Shown here piece after piece: positions 50,913 through 62,600 of a stretch of 64,000 nt of DNA. A program made the position numbers and the translations under genes. Numbering within the stretch: the first letter of the stretch is position 1; each line of letters begins with the position of its first letter. The notes beneath the pieces were generated by a model. It worked only from the letters and a program-made list of their open reading frames with translations, was not told the DNA's origin and searched no databases. The stretch is from Diplolepis rosae (lineage: Eukaryota; Arthropoda; Insecta; Hymenoptera; Diplolepididae), in NCBI GenBank assembly GCA_030998225.1, contig JAPYXD010000034.1, positions 1-64,000 of the forward strand, written 5' to 3'.

Positions 50913-53619
50913 CCGACTTGTCTCACTTTCGCAACTTTGGACTTTTATAAGTACAGTTCTGTTGAGCAGAGGTGCTTGCGAAGGTACTCAGAATACGAAC
51001 GACTTTTCTTAGTTTTGCGACTTTGGACTTTTATAAGTACAGATGTGTTGAGCCGAGGTGCTAGCGAGTGTACTGGGGACAAAGCTCTAAGTATATAGAG
51101 TTAGCTGGATCGGAAATGGTTTTAATATAAGCATAGATTGATCAAGATAATCGCTCGAAGGAACAGACCGACTTTTCTCAGATTTGCGACTTTGGACTAA
51201 TATAAGTAAAGTTTGATTGAGACCAAGTTCTTGGGAGGGTACTCAGGACAAAACTCCGAGTCTCCGGAGTCAGCTGGAACTGAGCACACAAAGAAATGTT
51301 GCATAGATTTCTGTATAATGATATTTTTTTATTGTTGGATATTTAATTCCGAAGTCACGACTTTCAGAGTAGTAGATACATAATTTCTACTCCCACCCTA
51401 ACAGGCTGTTGGACTTTTTCCAGTTAACTTTCTTATTGACTTCAATTCCGTGGCATCAGGACGAGATCACTGAATGGGTCGGACCGACTTGTCTCACTTT
51501 CGCAAATTTGGACTTTTATAAGTACAGATATGTTGAGCCGAGGTGCTAGCGAGTGTACTGGGGACAAAGCTCTAAGTATATAGAGTTAGCTGGATCGGAA
51601 ATGGTTTTAATATAAGCATAGATTGATCAAGATAATCGCTCGAAGGAACAGACCGACTTTTCTCAGATTTGCGACTTTGGACTAATATAAGTAAAGTTTG
51701 ATTGAGACCAAGTTCTTGGGAGGGTACTCAGGACAAAACTCCGAGTCTCCGGAGTCAGCTGGAACTGAGCACACAAAGAACTGTTGCATAGATTTCTGTA
51801 TAATGATATTTTTATATTGTTGGATATTTAATTCCGAAGTCACGACTTTCAGAGTAGTATATACATAATTTCTACTCCCACCCTAACAGGCTTTTGGACT
51901 TTTTCCAGTTAACTTTCTTATTGACTTCCATTCCTTGGCATCAGGACGAGATCACTGAATGGGTCGGAACGACTTGTCTCACTTTCGCAAGTTGGGACTT
52001 TTATAAGTACAGTTCTGTTGAGCAGAGGTGCTTGCTAAGGTACTCAGAATAAAGTTCTCAGTGTCTAGATTCAGCTGGATCTGAAATGGTTTTAATATAT
52101 AGCATAGATTATACAGGATGATCGCTAGAAGGAACATACCGACTTATCTCAGATTTGCGATTTTGGACAATTATAAGTAAGGTCTGGTTGAGCCCATTTT
52201 CTTGGGAGGATACTCGGAATAAAGATTTAAGTCTCTAGAGTCAGCTGGAACTGAGCACGCAAAGAAGTGTTGCATAGACTTCTGTATAATGATATTTTTA
52301 TATTGTTGGATGTTTTATTCCGAAGTCACGACTTTCAGAGTAGCAGATACATAATTTCTACTCCCACCCCAACAGGCTGTTGGACTTTTTCCAGTTAACT
52401 TTCTTATTGATTTCCATTCCTTGGCATCAGGACGAGATCGCTGAATGGGTCGGACCGACTTGTCTCACTTTCGCAACTTTGGACTTTTATAAGTACAGTT
52501 ATGTTGAGCAGAGGTGCTTGCTAAGGTACTCAGAATAAATTTCTAAGTGTCTAGAGTCAGCTGGATCGGAAATGGTTTTAATATATAGCATAGATTATAC
52601 AGGATGATCGCTAGAAGGAACAGACCGACTTTTCTCAGATTTGTGAATTAGGCCTAATATAAGTAAACTTTGGTTGGCCCAGGATCTTGGGAGGGCACTT
52701 GGAATAAAGCTTTAGTTCTCTAGAGTCAGCTGCATCGGAAATGGTTTTAATATATAGCATAGATTGATCAAGATAATCGCTAGAAGGAACAGACCGACTT
52801 TTATCAGTTGTGCTATTTTGGACTAATATAAGTACAGTTTGGTTGAGCAGAGGTGCTTGCTAATGTAATCATAATAAATTTATAAGTTTCTAGAGTCAGC
52901 TGGATCGGAAATGGTTTTAATATATAGCATAGATTATACAGGATGATCGCTAGAAGGAACAGACCGACTTTTCTCAGATTTGCGACTTTGGACTAATATA
53001 AGTAAAGTTTGGTTGAGCCAAGGATCTTGGGAGGGCACTCGGAATAAAGATGTAGGTCTCTAGAGTCAGCTGCATCGTACATGGTTTTAATATATAGCAT
53101 AGATTGATCAAAATAATCGCTAGAACGAACAGACCGACTTTTCTCAGATTTGCGAAATTGGACTATTATAAGTAAGGTTTGGTTGAGCCTCGGTTCTTGG
53201 GAGGATACTCGGAATAAAGATTTAAGTCTCTAGAGTCAGCTGCATCGTAAGTGGTTTTAATATATAGCATAGATTGATCAAGATAATCGCTAGAATGAAC
53301 ATACCGACTTTTCTCAGATTTGCGAATTTGTACAATTATAAGTAAGGTTTGGTTGAGCCCAGGTTCTTGGGAGGATACTCGGAATAAAGATTTAAGTCTC
53401 TAGAGTCAGCTGGAACTGAGCACGCAAAGAAGTGTTGCATAGATTTCTGTATAATGATATTTTTATATTGTTGGATGTTTTATTCCGAAGTCACGACTTT
53501 CAAAGTAGTAGATACATAATTTCTACTCCCACCCTAATAGGCTGTTGGTCTTTTTCCAGTTATCTTTCTTATTGATTTCCATTCCTTGGCATCAGAACGA
53601 GATAACTGAATGGGTCGGA
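50913..53619. repeat. 2707-bp HOR, full copy 2
   Basis: Thirteen units: 86 (H), 169, 316, 169, 316, 170, 316, 170, 169, 170, 170, 170 and 316 bp, summing to 2707. L modules are at 51277-51483, 51762-51968, 52248-52454 and 53413-53619. The first two are B-type and the last two A-type. A monomer near 52800-52880 has private changes (CAGTTGTGC, AATTTATAAG). Confidence 0.93.
52248..53412 (+). repeat. 1165-bp cassette: A-type L plus five plain monomers (reference copy)
   Basis: The distance from one A-type L to the next is 1165-1167 bp at 24862, 27256, 40250, 44612, 46834, 49541 and 52248. Internal monomer subtypes come in a similar order. It is therefore a shared sub-block of both the 2394- and the 2707-bp HORs. 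Confidence 0.85.
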
Positions 53620-56600
53620 CCGACTTGTCTCACTTTCGCAACTTTGGACTTTTATAAGTACAGTTCTGATGAGCAGAGGCGCTTGCGAAGGTACTCAGAA
53701 TACGAACGACTTTTCTTAGTTTTGCGACTTTGGACTTTTATAAGTACAGATGTGTTGAGCCGAGGTGCTAGCGAGTGTACTGGGGACAAAGCTCTAAGTA
53801 TATAGAGTTAGCTGGATCGGAAATGGTTTTAATATAAGCATAGATTGATCAAGATAATCACTAGAAGGAACAGACCGACTTTTCTCAGATTTGCGACTTT
53901 GGTCTAATATACGTAAAGTTTGATTGAGCCCAAGATCATGGGAGGGTACTCAGGACAATACTCCGAGTCTCCGGAGTCAGATGGAATTGAGCACACAAAG
54001 AAATGTTGCATAGATTTCTGTATAATGATATTTTTATATTGTTGGATGTTTTATTCCGAAGTCACGACATTCAGAGTAGTAGATACATAATTTCTACTCC
54101 CACCCTAACAGGCTGTTGGAATTTGTCCAGTTAACTTTCTTAGTGACTTCAATTCCTTGGCATCAGGACGAGATCACTGAATGGGTCGGACCGACTTGTC
54201 TCACTTTCGCAAATTTGGACTTTTATAAGTACAGATATGTTGAGCCGAGGTGCTAGCGAGTGTACTGGGGACAAAGCTCTAAGTATATAGAGTTAGCTGG
54301 ATCGGAAATGGTTTTAATATATAGCATAGATTGATCAAGATAATCGCTCGAAGGAACAGACCGACTTTTCTCAGATTTGCGACTTTGGACTAATATAAGT
54401 AAAGTTTGATTGAGCCCAAGTTCTTGGGAGGGTACTCAGGACAAAACTCCGAGTCTCCGGAGTCAGCTGGAACTGAGCACACAAAGAAATGTTGCATAGA
54501 TTTCTGTATAATGATATTTTTTTATTGTTGGATGTTTTATTCGAAGTCACGACTTTCAGAGTAGTAGATACATAATTTCTACTCCCACCCTAACAGGCTG
54601 TTGGACTTTTTCCAGTTAACTTTCTTATTGACTTCCATTCTCTGGCATCAGGACGAGATCACTGAATGGGTCGGACCGACTTGTCTCACTTTCGCATGTT
54701 TGGACTTTTATAAGTACAGTTCTGTTGAGCAGAGGTGCTTGCTAAGGTACTCAGAATTAAGTTCTAAGTGTCTAGAGTCAGCTGGATCGGAAATGGTTTT
54801 AATATATAGCATAGATTATACAGGATGATCGCTAGAAGGAACAGACCGACTTTACTCAGATTTGCGATTTTGGACTAATATAATTAAAGTTTGGTTGAGC
54901 CCAGGTTCTTGGGAGGGTACTCGGAATAAAGATTTAAGTCTCTAGAGTCAGCTGCATCGGAAATGGTTTTAATATATAGCATAGATTGATCAAGATAATC
55001 GCTCGAAGAAACAGACAGACTTTTCTCAGATTTGCGAAATTGGACTATTATAAGTAAGGTTTGGTTGAGCCTCGGTTCTTGGGAGGATACTCGGAATAAA
55101 GATTTAAGTCTCTAGAGTCAGCTGCATCGTAAATGGTTTTAATATATAGCATAGAGTGATCAAGATAATCGCTAGAAGGAACATACCGACTTTTCTCAGA
55201 TTTGCGAATTTGTACAATTATAAGTAAGGTCTGGTTGAGCCCAGGTTCTTGGGAGGATGCTCGGAATAAAGATTTAAGTCTCTAGAGTCAGCTGGAACTG
55301 AGCACGCAAAGAAGTGTTGCATAGATTTCTGTATAATGATATTTTTATATTGTTGGATGTTTTATTCCGAAGTCACGACTTTCAGAGTAGTAGATACATA
55401 ATTTCTACTTCCACCCTAACAGGCTGTTGTACTTTTTCCAGTTAACTTTCTTATTGATTTCCATTCCTTGGCATCAGGACGAGATCACTGAATGGGTCGG
55501 ACCGACTTGTCTCACTTTCGCAACTTTGGACTTTTATAAGTACAGTTCTGTTGAGCAGAGGTGCTTTCTAAGGTACTCAGAATAAAGTTCTAAGTTTCTA
55601 GAGTCAGCTGGATCGGAAATGGTTTTCATATATAGCATAGATTATACAGGATGATCGCTAGAAGGAACAGACCGACTTTACTCAGATTTGCGATTTTGGA
55701 CTAATATAATTAAAGTTTGGTTGAGCCCAGGTTCTTGGGAGGGTACTCGGAATAAAGATTTAAGTCTCTAGAGTCAGCTGCATCGGAAATGGTTTTAATA
55801 TATAGCATAGATTGATCAAGATAATCGCTCGAAGGAACAGACCGACTTTACTCAGATTTGCGAAATTGGACTATTATAAGTAAGGTCTGGTTGAGCCGCG
55901 GTTCTTGGGAGGATACTCGGAATAAAGATTTAAGTCTCTAGAGTCAGCTGCATCGTAAATGGTTTTAATATATAGCATAGAGTGATCAAGATAATCGCTA
56001 GAAGGAACATACCGACTTTTCTCAGATTTGCGAATTTGTACAATTATAAGTAAGGTCTGGTTGAGCCGCGGTTCTTGGGAGGATACTCGGAATAAAGATT
56101 TAAGTCTCTAGAGTCAGCTGGAACTGAGCACGCAAAGAAGTGTTGCATAGATTTCTGTAGAATGATATTTTTATATTTTTGGATGTTTTATTCCGATGTC
56201 ACTACATTCATAGTAGTAGTTTCATATTTTCTACTTCCACCCTAACAGGCTGTTGTACTTTTTCCAGTTAACTTTCTTATTGATTTCCATTCCTTGGCAT
56301 CAGGACGAGATCACGGAATGGGTCGGACCGACTTGTCTCACTTTCGCAACTTTGGACTTTTATAAGTACAGTTCTGTTGAGCAGAGGTGCTTGCTAATGT
56401 ACTCAGAATAAAGTTCTAAGTGTCTAGATTCAGCTGGATCTGAAATGGTTTTAATATATAGCATAGATTATACAGGATGATCGCTAGAAGGAACAGACCG
56501 ACTTTACTCAGATTTGCGATTTTGGACTAATATAATTAAAGTTTGGTTGAGCCCAGGTTCTTGGGAGGGTACTCGGAATAAAGATTTAAGTCTCTAGAGT

Positions 56601-59600
56601 CAGCTGCATCGGAAATGGTTTTAATATATAGCATAGATTGATCAAGATAATCACTAGAAGGAACATAACGACTTTTCTCAGATTTGCGAATTTGGACAGT
56701 TATAAGTAAGGTTTGCTTGAGCCCAGGTTCTTGGGAGGATACTCGGAATAAAGATTTAAGTCTCTAGAGTCAGCTGGAACTGAGCACACAAAGAAATGTT
56801 GCATAGATTTCTGTATAATGATATTTTTATATTGTTGGATGTTTTATTCCGAAGTCACGACTTTCAGAGTAGTAGATACATAATTTCTACTCCCACCCTA
56901 ACAGGCTGTTGGACTTTTTCCAGTTAACTTTCTTATTGACTTCCATTCCTTGGCATCAGGACGAGATCACGGAATGGGTCGGACCGACTTGTCTCACTTT
57001 CGCAACTTTGGACTTTTATAAGTACAGTTATGTTGAGCAGAGGTGCTTGCTAAGGTACTCAGGATAAATTTCTAAGTGTCTAGAGTCAGCTGGATCGGAA
57101 ATGGTTTTAATATATAGCATAGATTGATCAAGATAATCGCTAGAAGGAACAGACCGACTTTTCTCAGATTTGCGAAATTGGACTATTATAAGTAAGGTTT
57201 GGTTGAGCCTCGGTTCTTGGGAGGATACTCGGAATAAAGATTTAAGTCTCTAGAGTCAGCTGCATCGTAAGTGGTTTTAATATATAGCATAGATTGATCA
57301 AGATAATCGCTAGAATGAACATACCGACTTTTCTCAGATTTGCGAATGTGTACAATTATAAGTAAGGTTTGGTTGAGCCCAGGTTCTTGGGAGGATACTC
57401 GGAATAAAGATTTAAGTCTCTAGAGTCAGCTGGAACTGAGCACGCAAAGAAGTGTTGCATAGATTTCTGTATAATGATATTTTTATATTGTTGGATGTTT
57501 TATTCCGAAGTCACGACATTAAGAGTAATAGATACATAATTTCTACTTCCACCCTAACAGGCTGTTGGACTTTTTCCAGTTAACTTTCTTATTGATTTCC
57601 ATTCCTTGGCATCAGGACGAGATCGCTGAATGGGTCGGACCGACTTGTCTCACTTTCGCAAATTTGGACTTTTATAAGTACAGTTATGTTGAGCAGAGGT
57701 GCTTGCTAAGGTACTCAGAATAATGTTCTAAGTGTCTAGAGTCAGCTGCATCGTAAATGGTTTTACTCTATTGCATAGATTATACAGGATGATCGCTAGA
57801 AGGAAAAGATCGACTATTCTCAGATTTGCGACTTTGGACTAATATAACTGAAGTTTGGTTGAGCCCAGGATCTTGGGAGGGCACTTGGAATAAAGCTTTA
57901 AGTCTCTAGAGTCAGCTGCATCTGAAATGGTTTTAATATATAGCATAGATTGATCAAGATAATCGCTAGAAGGAACAGACCGACTTTTCTCAAATTTGCG
58001 ACTTTGGACTATTATAAGTAAGGTTTGGTTGAGCCAGAGGTTCTTGGGAGGATACTCGGAATAAAGCTTTAAGTCTCTAGAGTCAGCTGCATCGGAAATG
58101 GTTTTAATATATAGCATAGATTGATCAAGATAATCGCTAGAAGGAACAGACCGACTTTTCTCAGATTTGCGAAATTGGACTATTATAAGTAAGGTTTGGT
58201 TGAGCCTCGGTTCTTGGGAGGATACTCGGAATAAAGATTTAAGTCTCTAGTCAGCTGCATCGTAAGTGGTTTTAATATATAGCATAGATTGATCAAGATA
58301 ATCGCTAGAATGAACATACCGACTTTTCTCAGATTTGCGACTTTGGACAGTTATAAGTAAGGTTTTCTTGAGCCCAGGTTCTTGGGAGGATACTCGGAAT
58401 AAAGATTTAAGTCTCTAGAGTCAGCTGGAACTGAGCACACAAAGAAATGTTGCATAGATTTCTGTATAATGATATTTTTATATTTTTGGATGTTTTATTC
58501 CGAAGTCACGACTTTCAGAGTAGTAGATACATAATTTCTACTCCCACCCTAACAGGCTGTTGGACTTTTTCCAGTTAACTTTCTTATTGACTTCCATTCC
58601 TTGGCATCAGGACGAGATCACTGAATGGGTCGGACCGACTTGTCTCACTTTCGCAACTTTGGACTTTTATAAGTACAGTTGTGTTGAGCAGAGGTGCTTG
58701 GTAAGGTACTCAGAATAACGTTCTAAGTGTCTAGAGTCAGCTGGATCGGAAATGGTTTTAATATATAGCATAGATTATTCAGGATGATCGCTAGAAAAAA
58801 ATAGACCGACTTTACTCAGATTTGCGACTTTGGACTATTATATGTCTGGTTTGGTTGAGCCAGAGGTTCTTGGGAGGATACTCGGAATAAAGCTTTAAGT
58901 CTCTAGAGTCAGCTGCATCGGAAATGGTTTTAATATATAGCATAGATTGATCAAGATAATCGCTAGAAGGAACAGACCGACTTTTCTCAGATTTGCGACT
59001 TTGGACTAATATAAGTAAAGTTTGGATGAGCAGAGGTGCTTGCTAAGGTAATCAGAATAAAGTTCTAAGTTTCTAGAGTCAGCTGGATCGGAAATGGTTT
59101 TAATATATAGCAAAGATTATACAGGATGATCGCTAGCAGGAACATACCGACTTTTCTCAGATTTGCGAATTTGTACAATTATAAGTAAGGTTTGGTTGAG
59201 CCCAGGATCTTAGGACGGCACTAGGAATAAAGCTTTAAGTCTCTAGAGTCAGCTGCATCGTAAATGGTTTTAATATATAGCATAGATTGATCAAGATAAT
59301 CGCTAGAAGGAACAGACCGACATTTCTCAGATTTGCGACATTGGACGATTTTAAGTAAGGTTTGGTTGAGCCAGAGGTTCTTGGGAGGATACTCGGAATA
59401 AAGCTTTAGGTCTCTAGAGTCAGCTGCATCGGAAATGGTTTTAATACATAGCATAGATTGATCAAGATAATCGCTAGAAGGAACAGACCGACTTTTCTCA
59501 GATTTGCGAAATTGGACTATTATAAGTAAGGTTTGGTTGAGCCTCGGTTCTTGGGAGGATACTCGGAATAAAGATTTAAGTATCTAGAGTCAGCTGCATC

Positions 59601-62600
59601 GTAAATGGTTTTAATATATAGCATAGATTGATCAAGATAATCGCTAGAAGGAACAGACCGACTTTTCTCAGATTTGCGAAATTGGACTATTATAAGTAAG
59701 GTTTGGTTGAGCCTCGGTTCTTGGTAGGATACTCGGAATAAAGATTTAAGTCTCTAGAGTCAGCTGCATCGTAAATGGTTTTAATATATAGCATAGATTG
59801 ATCAAGATAATCGCTAGAAGGAACATACCGACTTTTCTCAGATTTGCGAATTTGTACAATTATAAGTAAAGTTTGGTTGAGCCCAGGTTCTTGGGAGGAT
59901 ACTCGGAATAAAGATTTAAGTCTCTAGAGTCAGCTGGAACTGAGCACACAAAGAAATGTTGCATAGATTTCTGTATAATGATATTTTTATATTGTTGGAT
60001 GTTTTATTCCGAAGTCACGACTTTCAGAGTAGTAGATACATAATTTCTACTCCCACCCTAACAGGCTGTTGGACTTTTTCCAGTTAACTTTCTTATTGAC
60101 TTCCATTCCTTGGCATCAGGACGAGATCACGGAATGGGTCGGACCGACTTGTCTCACTTTCGCATGTTTGGACTTTTATAAGTACAGTTTTGTTGAGCAG
60201 AGGTGCTTGGGAGGGTACTCGGAATAAAGTTTTAAGTGTCTAGAGTCAGCTGGATCGGAAATGGTTTTAATATATAGCATAGATTATTCAGGATGATCGC
60301 TAGAAAAAATAGACCGACTTTACTCAGATTTGCGACTTTGGACTATTATAAGTAAGGTTTGGTTGAGCCCATGTTCTTGGGAGGATACTCGGAATAATGA
60401 TTTAAGTCTCTAGAGTCAGCTTCATCGTAAATGGTTTTAATATATAGCATAGATTGATCAAGATAATCGCTAGAAGGAACATACCGACTTTTCTCAGATT
60501 TGCGAATTTGTACAATTATAAGTAAGGTTTGGATGAGTCCAGGATCTTAGGAGGGCACTAGGAATAAAGCTTTAAGTCTCTAGAGTCAGCTGCATCGGAA
60601 ATGGTTTTAATATATAGCATAGATTGATCAAGATAATCGCTAGAAAGAACATACCGACTTTTCTCAGATTTGCGATTTTGGACTAATATAAGTAAAGTTT
60701 GGTTGAGCAGAGGTGCTTGCTAAGCTAATCAGAATAAAGTTCTAAGTTTCTAGAGTCAGCTGGATCGGAAATGGTTTTAATATATAGCATAGATTATACA
60801 GGATGATCGCTAGAAGGAACAGACCGACTTTTCTCAGATTTGCGACTTTGGACTAATATAAGTAAAGTTTGGTTGAGCCCAGGATCTTGGGAGGGCACTT
60901 GGAATAAAGCTTTAGTTCTCTAGAGTCAGCTGCATCGGAAATGGTTTTAATATATAGCATAGATTGATCAAGATAATCGCTAGAAGGAACATACCGACTT
61001 TTCTCAGATTTGCGACTTTGGACTATTATAAGTAAGGTTTGGTTGAGCCAGAGGTTCTTGGGAGGATACTCGGAATAAAGCTTTAGGTCTCTAGAGTCAG
61101 CTGCATCGGAAATGGTTTTAATACATAGCATAGGTTGATCAAGATAATCGCTAGAAGGAACAGACCGACTTTTCTCAGATTTGCGACTTTGGACTATTAT
61201 AAGTAAGGTTTGGTTGAGCCTCGGTTCTTGGGAGGATACTCGGAATAATGATTTAAGTCTCTAGAGTCAGCTGCATCGGAAATGGTTTTAATATATAGCA
61301 TAGATTGATCAAGATAATCGCTAGAAGGAACATACCGACTTTTCTCAGATTTGCGAATTTGTACAATTATAAGTAAGGTTTGGATGAGTCCAGGATCTTA
61401 GGAAGGCACTAGGAATAAAGCTTTAAGTCACTAGAGTCAGCAGCATATGAAATTGTTTTAATATATACAAAAGTTTGATCAAGATAATCGCTAGAAGGAA
61501 CAGACCGACTTTTCTCAGATTTGCGACTTTGGACTATTATAAGTAAGGTTTGGTTGAGCCCAGGTTCTTGGGAGGATACTCGGAATAAAGATTTAAGTCT
61601 CTAGAGTCAGCTGCATCGTAAATGGTTTTAATATGTAGCATAGATTGATCAAAATAATCGCTAGAAGGAACAGACCGACTTTTCTCAAATTTGCGACTTT
61701 GGACTATTATAAGTAAGGTTTGGTTGAGCAGAGGTGCTTGCTAAGCTAATCAGAATAAAGTTCTAAGTTTCTAGAGTCAGCTGGATCGGAAATGGTTTTA
61801 ATATATAGCATAGATTATACAGGATGATCGCTAGAAGGAACAGACCGACTTTTCTCAGATTTGCGACTTTGTACTAATATAAGTAAACTTTGGTAGAGAC
61901 CAGGATCTTGGGAGGGAACTGGGAATAAAGATTTAATTCTCTAGAGTCAGCTGCATCGTAAATGGTTTTAATATATAGCATAGATTGATCAAGATAATCG
62001 CTAGAATGAACATACCGACTTTTCTCAGATTTGCGAATTTGTACAATTATAAGTAAGGTTTGGTTGAGCCCAGGTTCTTGGGAGGATACTCGGAATAAAG
62101 CTTTAGGTCTCTGGAGTCAGCTGCATCTGAAATGGTTTTAATATATAGCACAGATTGATCAAGATAATCGCAAGAAGGAACAGACCGACTTTTCTCACAT
62201 TTGCGACTTTGGACTATTATAAGTAAGGTTAGATAGAGCCAGAGTGTGTTGGGCGGATACTCGGAATAAAGCTTTAGGTCTCTAGAGTCAGCTGCATCGG
62301 AAATGGTTTTAATACATAGCATAGATTGATCAAGATAATCGCTAGAAGGAACAGACCGACTTTTCTCAGATTTGCGAAATTGGACTATTATAAGTAAGGT
62401 TTGGTTGAGCCTCGGTTCTTGGGAGGATACTTGGAATAAAGATTTAAGTCTCTAGAGTCAGCTGCATCGCAAATGGTTTTAATATATAGCATAGATTGAT
62501 CAAGATAATCGCTAGAAGGAACAGACCGACTTTTCTCAGATTTGCGAAATTGGACTATTATAAGTAAGGTTTGGTTGAGCCTCGGTTCTTGGGAGGATAC

